A stretch of 64,000 nt of DNA from DATIRA01 sp963766505. GTDB lineage: Bacteria > Pseudomonadota > Gammaproteobacteria > Steroidobacterales > Steroidobacteraceae. Position 1 is the stretch's first letter. Each line of letters begins with the position of its first letter. The position numbers were made by a program, and so were the translations under genes. Positions 33,102 to 41,919 of this stretch are shown one piece after another. The notes beneath the pieces are model-generated. The model made no database searches. It had not been told where the DNA came from and was given only the letters and a program-made list of their open reading frames with translations. Where the stretch lies: NCBI GenBank assembly GCA_963766505.1, contig CAVYAL010000001.1:310001-374000 (forward strand), read 5' to 3'.

Positions 33102-33962
33102 TCAGCCCGTCATCGCGAGCCGCCCGGACTGGTAGTCGCGAACGGCCTGCTCTATCTCCTCGCGCGTGTTCATCACGAAGGGGCCGTACTGCACGACAGG
33201 TTCGCCGATCGGTCGCCCCGCGAGCAGCAGCAACTCGGCACCGGTCTCGCCGGCTTCGAGCCTGAGCGAATCTCCTGACGACAGCAGCCCCGCCGAGCGC
33301 GTCGTCAGCACTTCGCGGGCCTCACCGACGCGCAACTCGCCCTCGTAGGGATACAGGAACGCATTGTGGCCGGCAGGCAATGGAATGTTCAGGCTCCCGC
33401 CGGCCGGCATTCGCAAGTCGAAGTACAGCGGCTGCGTCGAGGAGCCGAGGATGGGGCCCTGCACCGTTGCGGCAGCATGCTTGAACTCCCCGGCGATCAC
33501 ACGCAGGCTCCCGCCGCCCTCGAGCTGGACCACCGGGATCTCCCGCGCCGGGATGTCCCGGTAGGCGGCGGGTTTCATCTTTTCCCGGGCCGGCAGGTTG
33601 AGCCAAAGCTGGAAGCCACGCATGCGTCCTTCGGTCTGCTGCGGCATCTCCGAATGGATGATTCCGCGGGCCGCCGTCATCCACTGCACATCGCCGGGGC
33701 CAAGATCTCCGCGGTTGCCGAAGCTGTCCTCGTGCCGCATGCGGCCGTCGAGCATGTAGGTCACGGTTTCAAAGCCGCGGTGCGGATGCGACGGGAAGCC
33801 CGCGATGTAGTCATCCGGATCGTCGGAGAAAAACTCGTCCAGCATCAGGAACGGGTCGAAGCGCAGGTTCGGCGCGCTGCCGAGGCTGCGCCTGAGCTTC
33901 ACGCCGGCGCCGTCGGAGGCCGGAACTGAGGAAATCACGAATTGCAGCTTGCGGGCGCTCAT
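33102..33962 (-). CDS. Pirin-family cupin protein
   Basis: 286 residues, bicupin. The metal ligands typical of pirins are all present: His59 and His61 in FPSHPHRGFETVTYMLDG, His103 and Glu105 in GIIHSEMP. Pirins bind Fe and act as quercetinases or redox-sensitive regulators. It is followed upstream on the same strand by doxX and azoR, a combination seen in electrophile or quinone stress clusters under a divergent LysR regulator. Confidence 0.93.
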   Translation of the reverse strand: MSARKLQFVISSVPASDGAGVKLRRSLGSAPNLRFDPFLMLDEFFSDDPDDYIAGFPSHPHRGFETVTYMLDGRMRHEDSFGNRGDLGPGDVQWMTAARGIIHSEMPQQTEGRMRGFQLWLNLPAREKMKPAAYRDIPAREIPVVQLEGGGSLRVIAGEFKHAAATVQGPILGSSTQPLYFDLRMPAGGSLNIPLPAGHNAFLYPYEGELRVGEAREVLTTRSAGLLSSGDSLRLEAGETGAELLLLAGRPIGEPVVQYGPFVMNTREEIEQAVRDYQSGRLAMTG

Positions 33963-33995
33963 TGTCTGGACCTCGAGTGAAACTGCGTCTTGCGC

Positions 33996-34415
33996 TCAGT
34001 GACGGCTGCCGGGCCCGCCCGGCGAGGCCAGCCTCGACCGACGGGCATCGAGCGACCAGTCGCCGGCGCCACGCGCCACCAGGAACAGGAACCCACCGGC
34101 GATCGCCAGGTTCTTCATGAACATGATGGACTGCATCTGGTCCCCGGGGACCCAGTGGAACAGCACTGCGCTGGCGATCGAGAACAAGGCCAGCAGCGCT
34201 GCGGCGATCCGCGTCTGGAAGCCGAGAATCACGGCCAGCGCACCGAGGATCTCGAGCGCGATCACCAGCGGCAGCGAAATGCCGGGCACGCCTGCGGACT
34301 CCATGTAGGCCTGGGTTCCGGCATAGCCGCCGATCTTGTCGAGGCCCGCGCCCAGAAACAGTATCGAGATCAGGATCCGTCCGACCAGGTCGGCGGTCTT
34401 TTCGGTCGTGTTCAT
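33996..34415 (-). CDS. DoxX-family membrane protein
   Basis: 139 residues, four helices. N-terminal VGRILISILFLGAGLDKIGGYAGTQAYMES is the DoxX signature; the second half contains ALLALFSIASAVLFHW and MKNLAIAGGFLFLVA. DoxX-like proteins in such clusters are thought to work with quinones or thiol oxidation. 33 bp upstream of the pirin gene start and 32 bp after azoR, so one operon. Confidence 0.92.
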   Translation of the reverse strand: MNTTEKTADLVGRILISILFLGAGLDKIGGYAGTQAYMESAGVPGISLPLVIALEILGALAVILGFQTRIAAALLALFSIASAVLFHWVPGDQMQSIMFMKNLAIAGGFLFLVARGAGDWSLDARRSRLASPGGPGSRH

Positions 34416-34447
34416 CGGTGTTCTCCTTTAGTGGACGGCACGGCCGC

Positions 34448-35050
34448 TCAGGCCGCGAGCCTGGTGATCTCATCGCCCGCCCCGGCGAGCGCGGCCTCGC
34501 GCTGCTCGTCGCCGAGCGCAAGCCCTTCGGCGTAGACGAACTCTACGTCGTCGACGCCGATGAAGCCGAGGAACTGCTTGACGTAGGCGGTCTGCGAGTC
34601 CATCGGCGTGCCGGCATAACGCCCGCCACGGGTCGCGAGGACGTACGCCTTGCGCCCGCCGAGCAGCCCCACGGGACCCTGGGGCGTATAGCGGAACGTC
34701 TCCCCAGCCCGGGCCACGTGATCGAAGTAGGCCTTCAGCGTCGAGGGTATGCCGAAGTTGTACATCGGCAGGCCGAACACGATGACGTCCGCCTCCCGGA
34801 GCTCCGCGATCAGTGCATCCGATTCGGCGACTTCGCGTCGCTGCGACTCGCTGCGCTCGGCCGCGGGCGTGGTGAACGCCTGGAATCGCTCGGCACTCAA
34901 GTGAGGCAGCGGGTCGGTCGCGAGGTCGCGCAGTATCCGCCGGGAGCCCGGCTCGCGCTCCAGCAGCGAGGCCACGAAACGGGAGGCGAGCTTCGAGGAC
35001 GCGCCCTGCTCCCCGGACAGGCTCGAGTTGATCTGCAGAATCGTCTTCAA
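34448..35050 (-). CDS. azoR: FMN-dependent NADH:quinone reductase (azoreductase)
   Basis: 200 residues, flavodoxin-like fold with the AzoR N terminus (ILQINSSLSGEQGASSKLASRF), the FMN-binding FGLPMYNFGIPSTLKAYFDHVARAGETF (about 93-120) and ATRGGRYAG-type segment near 145. It reduces quinones and azo compounds by two electrons, limiting redox cycling. First gene of the azoR-doxX-pirin transcript, divergent from a LysR regulator. Full length. Confidence 0.95.
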   Translation of the reverse strand: MKTILQINSSLSGEQGASSKLASRFVASLLEREPGSRRILRDLATDPLPHLSAERFQAFTTPAAERSESQRREVAESDALIAELREADVIVFGLPMYNFGIPSTLKAYFDHVARAGETFRYTPQGPVGLLGGRKAYVLATRGGRYAGTPMDSQTAYVKQFLGFIGVDDVEFVYAEGLALGDEQREAALAGAGDEITRLAA

Positions 35051-35101
35051 GGTGAATCTCCTGGTTGAGAGGGTCGCCGGGATTCGGCTTTGTTGCTATG
35101 C

Positions 35102-35166
35102 ATTGTCCATCTATCAATTAAATAAAAAAGCCGGTATTTTTGATTCTTCTAATCGATTTCATCGAT
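35102..35166. promoter_or_regulatory. AT-rich divergent promoter with LysR-box candidates
   Basis: The 118-bp azoR/lysR intergenic region is far richer in A+T than its surroundings. It contains ATTG-N9-CAAT at 35102-35118 (fits the T-N11-A LysR box) and two ATCGAT sites separated by 3 bp at 35152-35166, immediately upstream of the LysR start. A likely pair of recognition and activation sites for the regulator. Confidence 0.55.
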
Positions 35167-35168
35167 AT

Positions 35169-36086
35169 ATGAGGACACCAAGAATCACGCTCGACCAGTG
35201 GCGGACACTGGTCGCGGTTGTCGAGGAGGGAACCTACGCCGCTGCAGCGGAGCGCCTGCACCGAACCCAGTCGACGGTCACCTACACGCTGCAAAAGCTC
35301 GAGTCCCTGCTCGGCGTGCAGGTGTTCGAGTTACGAGGTCGCAAGTCCGCAATCACGCCGACCGGACAGTTGCTCTATCGCCGCGGCAAAAACCTGGTCG
35401 AGCAGGCCGCCCGACTCGAAATCGCGGCCGCGGAACTGGCCCGCGGGTGGGAGCCTGAGATCCGCCTGGCTGTGGACATCATCTTTCCGACCTGGCTGCT
35501 GCTCGACTGTCTCGCCGCGTTCGGCGAGGAACATCCGGAGACGCGCATAGAGCTAATCGAGTCGGTGCTCGGCGGGACCGACGAGGCGCTCACGGAAGGC
35601 CGCGCCGACCTCGCGATCGGGAGCAACGTCCCCGGAGGCTTCCTCGGCGACAAGCTGACGGATGTCCGCTTCGTCTGTGCAGCGGCGCCCTCCCACCCGC
35701 TGCACGCGCTCGGTCGAAAGCTCGACCTGGACGACCTGCGTCGCCACCGGCACCTCGTCGTGCGCGACTCAGGCGCAAGGCGGAGTCGCTCGGGCGGCTG
35801 GCTGAACGAGGTCCGCTGGACGGTCAGCCACAAGGCCACCTCCATTCGTGCCGCATGCATGGGCCTCGGCTATGCCTGGTACCCGGAGCAGAACATCCGC
35901 GACGAGCTTCTCAGCGGCGCGCTCCGGCCGCTGCCGCTCGCCGAGGGCGCGGAGCGCTACGTCAGCCTCTACATGGTGTTCGCCGACCACGACGTTGCAG
36001 GACCCGGGGTCCGTCGAGTCGCCGAAATCATCCGAAAGCGGACTGCGGAAACCTGCAGGTCGTTTGCGGTCCCGGCCGTCGGCTAG
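35169..36086 (+). CDS. LysR-family transcriptional regulator of the azoR cluster
   Basis: 305 residues from the ATG at 35169; codons upstream belong to the promoter. Helix-turn-helix at about 8-65 (LDQWRTLVAVVEEGTYAAAA, RTQSTVTYTLQKLESLLGV), effector domain from about 92. Divergent from azoR-doxX-pirin, so it probably activates that operon in response to quinones or electrophiles, as in similar clusters. Confidence 0.93.
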   Translation: MRTPRITLDQWRTLVAVVEEGTYAAAAERLHRTQSTVTYTLQKLESLLGVQVFELRGRKSAITPTGQLLYRRGKNLVEQAARLEIAAAELARGWEPEIRLAVDIIFPTWLLLDCLAAFGEEHPETRIELIESVLGGTDEALTEGRADLAIGSNVPGGFLGDKLTDVRFVCAAAPSHPLHALGRKLDLDDLRRHRHLVVRDSGARRSRSGGWLNEVRWTVSHKATSIRAACMGLGYAWYPEQNIRDELLSGALRPLPLAEGAERYVSLYMVFADHDVAGPGVRRVAEIIRKRTAETCRSFAVPAVG

Positions 36087-36096
36087 ACTCTGCGCC

Positions 36097-36489
36097 ATGG
36101 GCGTTGGAGCCTTCAGACGGCACAGCATCACCCGCGGCGTCGCGTGGCTGGCGCTGCCGGCACTGCTGCTGCGATTGCTGGTCCCGGCGGGCTTCATGCC
36201 CGGCGTCGGAGCAGACGACTCGCTGACGATGCAGATGTGCCACGGCAGCGGCAGTACGTCGCTGGCACTGCGGGCGCCGGAGACGACCGAACCGGACGAC
36301 AGCTCAGCGGATCATGGCTCGCCCTGCCTGTACGCCGCGACCAGCGTAACGGCACCGCCGCCCGCCGTAACGGGCGCCGCCTCGGTTGCGGCCCCGCAGG
36401 AGGTCGCGACACCAACACCACCAGCATCGGCTGCACTGCGCAGCCTGCATCGGCCCCAGGCCCCTCGCGCGCCGCCCGCGCGCAGCTGA
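36097..36489 (+). CDS. DUF2946-like small exported protein
   Basis: 130 residues. Basic N terminus followed by one hydrophobic helix (about 15-33, LALPALLLRLLVPAGFMP), then a short MCHG segment (Cys48, His49) and HGSPC (Cys77), then an Ala/Pro/Thr-rich tail. This is the layout of DUF2946 proteins, which are commonly encoded next to copper TonB receptors and copper chaperones. Here the copper receptor gene starts 92 bp downstream. The Cys/His residues suggest copper binding; this is inference. Confidence 0.7.
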   Translation: MGVGAFRRHSITRGVAWLALPALLLRLLVPAGFMPGVGADDSLTMQMCHGSGSTSLALRAPETTEPDDSSADHGSPCLYAATSVTAPPPAVTGAASVAAPQEVATPTPPASAALRSLHRPQAPRAPPARS

Positions 36490-36581
36490 TCCCTGGATAG
36501 AGGCCAGACGCGCAGCGCGTCGGATCCCGCAGGGTCCGCGCGCCGTGCTGCTGCGAGCGCTGATGACTGGAGAGACAACAG

Positions 36582-38624
36582 ATGACAACCCGTTTGACCG
36601 CGGCACTCGCCCTGCTGGGCGCGGGCGCCGCGATGGCGGCTGTGCCGCCCGAAGCCGAGCTGTCGGAGATCGTAGTTACGGCATCGCGGATGCACGCGCC
36701 GCTGCTGGTGATCACCGACCCGCAGGCCCCGCGCCAGCCAATGCCGGCGAACGATGGTGCCGACTACCTCAAGACCGTCCCCGGCTTCTCCGTCATCCGC
36801 AAGGGCGGCACGGATGGCGACCCGGTCTTCCGCGGCATGGCTGCCTCCCGCGTCAACATCCTGCTCGACGGCGAGCAGGTCCTCGGCGGCTGCGGCATGC
36901 GGATGGATCCGCCGACGGCCTATGTGTTTCCTGAGGCGTACGACCAGATCACCGTGATCAAGGGCCCGCAGACAGTACTGCATGGCCCCGGCAACTCGGC
37001 CGCGACGGTGAACTTCGAGCGGAAGCCTCCGCGCTGGGAGCAGCCAGGCTTCGCGGCCCGCGGCAGTGCGCTCGGGGCCAGCTTCGGCCGCAGCGACCTC
37101 GTGGCCGACGTCAAGGGCGGAGGCCCGAGCGCGTACGGCCAGCTGACCGGGACCTGGGCGTCGTCGGATGACTACACGGACGGGGCCGGGGAGCGGGTTC
37201 ACTCGGCCTATGAGCGCTGGAGCGCAAATGCCGCGCTCGGCTACACGCCGAACGAGCGCACGAACATCGAACTGAGCGGCGCGCTCAGCGACGGCGAGGC
37301 GGCGTATGCCGACCGCGCGATGGATGGAGTGATGTTCGAGCGGCGCAACCTCGGCCTCGCGGTGGACCTCACGCAACCCTTTGCGAATGTCACGCGACTG
37401 CAGGCACAGGGCTACTACAACTACGTCGACCACGTGATGGACAACTACAGCCTGCGGGAATTCACGCCGACGCCGATGATGCCGAACCCGGTCGTGCAGA
37501 ACCCCGACCGCCTGACGATCGGCGGAAGGATCGCGCTCGACCTGGACTGGCCGGGCGGCGGCGGCACGACGCTGGGCGCGGACCTGCAGGAGAACCAGCA
37601 CAGCCTGCGGGCCACGATGAACCAGGCTGCCCTGCCCTACCAGGAACTCAAGCGCACCGACGACGCGTGGTTCAGGAGCGTCGGACTGTTCGGCGAGACA
37701 GAGCTGCCGCTCGCCGAGCGCAGCCGCATGATCGCGGGACTGCGCGCGGACCACTGGAGCGCGCGCGACCAGCGCCAGGCGCTGCCGGTCGGCATGACCC
37801 GCGTGCCGAACCCGACCGCGAACCAGCGACGCGACACGACGCTGGTGAGCGGATTCGGGCGCTACGAGCAGGACCTTTCGAGCACACCGGCAACAGTCTT
37901 CGTCGGGCTCGGGCACGCGCAGCGCTTCCCCGATTTCTGGGAACTGGTTTCGCAGAACAAGGAGAGCACGGACAGCCTGAGCGCATTCAACACCCGGCCC
38001 GAGAAGACGACCCAGCTCGACACCGGGCTCGTGTACGCAGGGCGCAAGCTCTCCGGCTCGGTTTCAGTCTTCTACAGCAACGTCGATGACTATGTGCTGA
38101 TCGAATCGTCCTACATGAAGGGCACGCGGCGGACCATCGTCACCCGCAACATCGACGCGCGGACCTGGGGCGGCGAAGCCGACCTCGCCTGGAATTTCGC
38201 CCAAGGCTGGCGGCTGACCGAGACGCTGGCCTACACCCGCGGCGAGAACCTCGATGAGGACAGGCCGCTCGCCCAGATGCCGCCGCTCGAACTGCGCACG
38301 GCGCTCGATTATGAGCGCTCCCGCTGGTCGGCCGGATTGCTGTGGCGACTCGTGTCCGAGCAGGACCGCTATGCCGTGAACCAGGGCAACGTAGTCGGCC
38401 AGGATCTCGGTCGCACCGGCGGTTTCGGCGTGCTTTCCGTGAATGGCGGCTGGCGACCCACGCCCGGCGTGCTGCTGACGGCGGGAGTGGACAACCTGTT
38501 CGACAAGCTCTACGCCGAACACCTGAGCCGCGGCGGCGCCGCCGTGGCCGGCTTCGTGCAGACGAGCCGCGTGAACGAGCCCGGCCGCACGATCTGGCTG
38601 AAGCTGAACGCCCGGCTGGACTGA
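36582..38624 (+). CDS. TonB-dependent copper receptor (NosA/OprC type)
   Basis: 680 residues. Signal peptide 1-20, TonB-box-like EIVVTAS at 29-35, plug domain about 45-165, then the 22-strand barrel ending in the usual aromatic/polar C terminus (KLNARLD). The plug segment GGCGMRMDPPTAYVFPEAYD near 102-121 followed by VIKGPQTVLHGPG is diagnostic of the copper receptors NosA/OprC; its Cys and Met residues bind copper. GGAGAG lies before the ATG. Preceded by the DUF2946-like gene. Confidence 0.93.
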   Translation: MTTRLTAALALLGAGAAMAAVPPEAELSEIVVTASRMHAPLLVITDPQAPRQPMPANDGADYLKTVPGFSVIRKGGTDGDPVFRGMAASRVNILLDGEQVLGGCGMRMDPPTAYVFPEAYDQITVIKGPQTVLHGPGNSAATVNFERKPPRWEQPGFAARGSALGASFGRSDLVADVKGGGPSAYGQLTGTWASSDDYTDGAGERVHSAYERWSANAALGYTPNERTNIELSGALSDGEAAYADRAMDGVMFERRNLGLAVDLTQPFANVTRLQAQGYYNYVDHVMDNYSLREFTPTPMMPNPVVQNPDRLTIGGRIALDLDWPGGGGTTLGADLQENQHSLRATMNQAALPYQELKRTDDAWFRSVGLFGETELPLAERSRMIAGLRADHWSARDQRQALPVGMTRVPNPTANQRRDTTLVSGFGRYEQDLSSTPATVFVGLGHAQRFPDFWELVSQNKESTDSLSAFNTRPEKTTQLDTGLVYAGRKLSGSVSVFYSNVDDYVLIESSYMKGTRRTIVTRNIDARTWGGEADLAWNFAQGWRLTETLAYTRGENLDEDRPLAQMPPLELRTALDYERSRWSAGLLWRLVSEQDRYAVNQGNVVGQDLGRTGGFGVLSVNGGWRPTPGVLLTAGVDNLFDKLYAEHLSRGGAAVAGFVQTSRVNEPGRTIWLKLNARLD

Positions 38625-38663
38625 TTCCCGTATCATTGACCCAACGATGAGGGGGGAACTGTC

Positions 38664-39515
38664 ATGGTCGAAGGTCGATGCCTGTGCGGCGCAGTGCGCT
38701 ACGAAATCCAGGGGCCGTTCACGAACCTGCTCCATTGTCATTGCTCGATGTGCCGCAAGCACCATGGCTCGGCCTTTGCGACTTTCGCAGCGGCACCGAT
38801 CGACGGCTACCGGATCACCGCCGGTGCGGACGAAATCCGCCGCTATGATTCCTCGCCCGGGTTTCACCGGTCGTTCTGCGGCAGCTGCGGGTCGGTTCTG
38901 CCGGAAGCGATGGAGGCCATCGGCCTGGTGATCGGCCCGGCCGGCAACCTCGAGGGCGAACTCGGCATCGAACCCGAGCTGCACATGTTCACGGCTTCGA
39001 AGGCTCCCTGGTACACGATCAGCGACGGCCTGCCCCAGTTCGAGGAGTACCCGCCGCAGTTCGGCATGTCTGCCAGGCCGCGTCCAGCGCCCGAAACGCA
39101 GCCGGGCGTGACGCAGGGCAGCTGCCTTTGCGGGGACGTGGCCTTCGAAATCGAAGGCGAGCCGTTCCGGATGATGAACTGCCACTGCTCGCGCTGCCGG
39201 CGCGGACGCAGCGCTGCGCATGCGACCAACCTCTTCTACAACTCGAGCGGCTTCAAGTGGACGCGCGGCGAGTCCCTCGTCAGCGAATACAAGGTCGCGG
39301 ACGCGCAGTATTTCACGGTCGCGTTCTGCAGCCGCTGCGGCAGCGCACTGCCGAGGATCTCGTCGGACTTCAAGCTGGCCGTGGTGCCTGCGGGCTCGCT
39401 GGACACCGACCCGGGCATGCGCCCGCAGGCCCACATATACGTGGGCTCGAAGGCGCCGTGGTTCCAGATAACGGACGAGCTGCCGCAGTTCGCCGAAGGC
39501 CCGCCACGCAAGTAG
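38664..39515 (+). CDS. Tandem GFA-domain (glutathione-dependent formaldehyde-activating-like) protein
   Basis: 283 residues made of two copies of the Mss4-like GFA zinc fold, where the family normally has one. Copy 1 (about 3-125) has CLCGAVRYE (Cys6, Cys8), HCHCSMCRK (Cys25, 27, 30) and FCGSCGS. Copy 2 (about 150-280) has CLCGDVAFE, NCHCSRCRRG and FCSRCGSALP. All zinc-binding cysteines are kept in both. The family includes formaldehyde-activating enzyme candidates and CENP-V-like proteins; the actual reaction is uncertain. Single-gene unit. Confidence 0.9.
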   Translation: MVEGRCLCGAVRYEIQGPFTNLLHCHCSMCRKHHGSAFATFAAAPIDGYRITAGADEIRRYDSSPGFHRSFCGSCGSVLPEAMEAIGLVIGPAGNLEGELGIEPELHMFTASKAPWYTISDGLPQFEEYPPQFGMSARPRPAPETQPGVTQGSCLCGDVAFEIEGEPFRMMNCHCSRCRRGRSAAHATNLFYNSSGFKWTRGESLVSEYKVADAQYFTVAFCSRCGSALPRISSDFKLAVVPAGSLDTDPGMRPQAHIYVGSKAPWFQITDELPQFAEGPPRK

Positions 39516-39559
39516 GCGCCGGCTGGCCTGCAAGTCGAGGTGCCGTCCGGGGTTCCGGC

Positions 39560-39775
39560 TCAGTCCTCGGGTGGATTGTCCTCGGCGCTCCAGCGGCGGC
39601 GGTGCTCTTGCTCTGCGGCCGCGCGGACGCTGGCATGACGGTTCGAAAGCAGCAGCGAGGATGGGTCGCAGACCCGGGCGCGAATCACGCCGAGATCCAC
39701 GGCCGCGTCGAAGAGGCTGGGATACCAGCGCTCCCACTCCGGGAAGATTTCCTCGACCTGCCTGCGCAGCGACAT
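39560..39775 (-). CDS. 71-residue protein of unknown function
   Basis: Small soluble protein beginning MSLRRQVEEIFPEWERWYPSL with a predicted helical N-terminal half and a charged C terminus (RRRWSAEDNPPED). No family recognised and no clear ribosome binding site. The aromatic-rich, low-bias N-terminal composition looks like a true protein rather than a shadow of the opposite strand, which has no credible gene here. Confidence 0.5.
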   Translation of the reverse strand: MSLRRQVEEIFPEWERWYPSLFDAAVDLGVIRARVCDPSSLLLSNRHASVRAAAEQEHRRRWSAEDNPPED

Positions 39776-39850
39776 GACTGCCAGTGTGCCTAAATCGCCG
39801 GGTACGGCAAGCCCGGGTGCCTCGGAGTGGCCCGAAAACGTGTCCCGCCG

Positions 39851-40831
39851 CTAGTTCGACGGACAGTCGATCCGATCCATGTCGCCGCTCGCGGCGATGC
39901 CGGCCAACGTGGCGCGAACAGCGGGCTCGAACGGTCCGCCCGCAGCGAGCGCCTGCGCTTCGCCGGCAACTCGCAGCGCCTGCGCCGGACAACCCCATTG
40001 CAGCAACGTTTCGGCACGGTTGTTCAGGGCGACGATGTTTCGCGGGTCGAGCGCGGCGGCCGAGCGATAACCGGCCTCGGCGGCGCGCAAGTCGCCGCGG
40101 GCGTAGGCCACGTTGGCAAGACCCAGTCGCGGCAGCGCCGACCCCGACCAGGCCTCTGCCGCCGCCGCATAGGCGCGCTCGGCCTCGTCGTACCGGCCCA
40201 GCGCCTCGAATCCGGCGGCCGCCTTGATGTAGGGTTCCAGCAGCGGTATTGCGGGAAGCTCGCCCGGTCGCAGCATCACCAGGGCCCAGCTACCGGCACG
40301 TTCCCAGCTCGCGAGGAACCGTGCTTCCGGCATCTCGAGCCGCTCCTCGACGCCAGAGCGCAGCAGCACCCGGTCACCTGCGGCATCGATGCCGACCAGT
40401 ACCGCGTAGTGCCAGAGCGGCCACGGCCCGGCGCCGAGCTTCTGCAACACCAGCACCGGCCGCCCGGCGTCGAGCTCCGCGAGCAGTGCCTCGGGTTGCG
40501 GCGGGAGCAGATAAGGCAGCCGCCCCCGGCTGCGCGCGGCCGCGACCATCTCCGCCTGCAGGCTGCCCCGCCTGCCCGGCAGATAGACCTCCTCCTCCAG
40601 CTCCGCGGGCGTGACGGGCACTCCAGATGCGGCCAGCACGGTTGCCAGGGCCGCCGGTCCGCACTGGTCGTCCTGCTGCGGGTAGAAGGGCGTCTGCTCG
40701 AGCTCGACCGACGCTTCGAGCGCGCCCCAGTTCGCCGGTGCCGGACCAGGCGTGGCACAGCCACCCAGCATCAGCAGCAGAGTCCAGGCAAGCGCCTGCG
40801 CCGGAATCGGACAGCGGCGCCGCGCGAGCAT
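39851..40831 (-). CDS. PA2778-type cysteine peptidase with TPR repeats, lipoprotein
   Basis: 326 residues from the ATG at 40831. Lipobox ends at Cys25 (MLGGC). A papain-like C39-type domain spans about 45-200: catalytic Cys57 in DDQCGPAAL and His141 in LWHYAVLVGID. Residues 215-310 form TPR-like helices (GRYDEAERAYAAAAEAW, GDLRAAEAGYRSAAALDP). In Pseudomonas the PA2778/PA2779 pair has the same layout; the partner gene ends 5 bp upstream here. Probably cleaves or tethers the partner or another envelope protein. A longer 5' extension is ignored because the lipobox fixes the start. Confidence 0.85.
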   Translation of the reverse strand: MLARRRCPIPAQALAWTLLLMLGGCATPGPAPANWGALEASVELEQTPFYPQQDDQCGPAALATVLAASGVPVTPAELEEEVYLPGRRGSLQAEMVAAARSRGRLPYLLPPQPEALLAELDAGRPVLVLQKLGAGPWPLWHYAVLVGIDAAGDRVLLRSGVEERLEMPEARFLASWERAGSWALVMLRPGELPAIPLLEPYIKAAAGFEALGRYDEAERAYAAAAEAWSGSALPRLGLANVAYARGDLRAAEAGYRSAAALDPRNIVALNNRAETLLQWGCPAQALRVAGEAQALAAGGPFEPAVRATLAGIAASGDMDRIDCPSN

Positions 40832-40836
40832 CGGCG

Positions 40837-41217
40837 CTACGGGAATTTCTTGAAGATGTCGATGACGCCGACGGCCTCGAGGATCAGCAGCACGAGGAAG
40901 ACGACGCCGATCACGGCGAGCGCACTGCCGCCGGCCGGCGCATCCCCGACCTGCCTGGCCAGCTTGCGCAGCTCCTCGTCGGTCAGCGCAGCCACGCGCG
41001 ACTCGATCTGCTCCGGCTGGACGCCGAGCGCCAGGAACTGCTCCCTGACCTGCCGGCGCGCGAGTGCCGCATTGACCGTGGCGAGGTCGGCAGAGCGCCC
41101 GGGCGCTGCTACCGCCTCCAGCGTACCGATCATGCCGGCCTGGGCGACCGGCGGCGACGCCAGGTTCAGGATCGCGGCACACAGCGCGACGACGATGCTG
41201 CGAGTGAAGATTTCCAT
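40837..41217 (-). CDS. PA2779-family protein (DUF6627), exported with C-terminal helix
   Basis: 126 residues from the ATG at 41217. Signal peptide about 1-27, then a helical region (ADLATVNAALARRQVREQFLALGV), then a C-terminal membrane helix (about 100-120, ALAVIGVVFLVLLILEAVGV) ending DIFKKFP. This pattern matches the PA2779 family, always next to a PA2778-type cysteine peptidase. The double-glycine-like region before the helix may be the processing site. Upstream start codons in the ORF lack a signal peptide. Confidence 0.83.
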   Translation of the reverse strand: MEIFTRSIVVALCAAILNLASPPVAQAGMIGTLEAVAAPGRSADLATVNAALARRQVREQFLALGVQPEQIESRVAALTDEELRKLARQVGDAPAGGSALAVIGVVFLVLLILEAVGVIDIFKKFP

Positions 41218-41325
41218 CTGCGCCAGTCTCCGGGACGTGTCTCGATATCCGGAGTCTAGCCAGCCGGTCCGGTGGGGACCGAGCACCACGATCGCGGGAA
41301 GTGAAGCCCGTCGCAGTTCGCGGGC

Positions 41326-41919
41326 TCAGCCGAACAGCAGCTGCGACATCCGCCCGTAGGCCGAAGGATCCGTCAGGAACACGAATGCGAGGCCGACCAG
41401 CGCGCCGCCGAGGTGCGCGTCGTGGTTGATGTTCCCGCGCGCCTGACGGGCCGAGTACCACGAATAGGCTACGTACGCGACCGCGAACAGCGGCGCCGGA
41501 ATCGGCACCGGTATCGGGATGATGAAGAGCTTCTGCGTCGGGAAATAGACGATCGAGGCGAACAGCACGGCCGAGATCGCGCCAGACGCGCCCAGCGATG
41601 CATAAGAGGGATCGTTGCGATGCTTGTAGTAGGTGGTGATCTCGCTCAGCACCAGCCCGAGCAGGTAGAGCACCGCGAATCGCAGCGGGCCGATCACCCG
41701 CTCGAGCGGGAACGCGAAGAAATAGAACGTCACCATGTTGAAGATCAGGTGCCCGAGATCGGCGTGCACGAAGCCGCTGGTGACGACGGTGTCGTACTGC
41801 TTGCGCCTGAGGAACCAGTAGGGCCGGAACAGGAAGCGCTGGATCAGCGCGGGCTTCGAGTACAGGCCGACCAGGCTGACGACCAGCGTCGTCGCGAAAA
41901 TCACCAGCGCGATGCTCAC
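41326..41919 (-). CDS. Rhomboid-family intramembrane serine protease
   Basis: 197 residues, six helices. Catalytic Ser112 in LGASGAIS and His169 in NHDAHLGG form the dyad; HADLGHLIFNM at 52-62 supplies the oxyanion-side residues. Cleaves membrane-spanning helices. Overlaps the lipocalin gene by 4 bp on the same strand, so the two are likely cotranscribed. Confidence 0.93.
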   Translation of the reverse strand: MSIALVIFATTLVVSLVGLYSKPALIQRFLFRPYWFLRRKQYDTVVTSGFVHADLGHLIFNMVTFYFFAFPLERVIGPLRFAVLYLLGLVLSEITTYYKHRNDPSYASLGASGAISAVLFASIVYFPTQKLFIIPIPVPIPAPLFAVAYVAYSWYSARQARGNINHDAHLGGALVGLAFVFLTDPSAYGRMSQLLFG

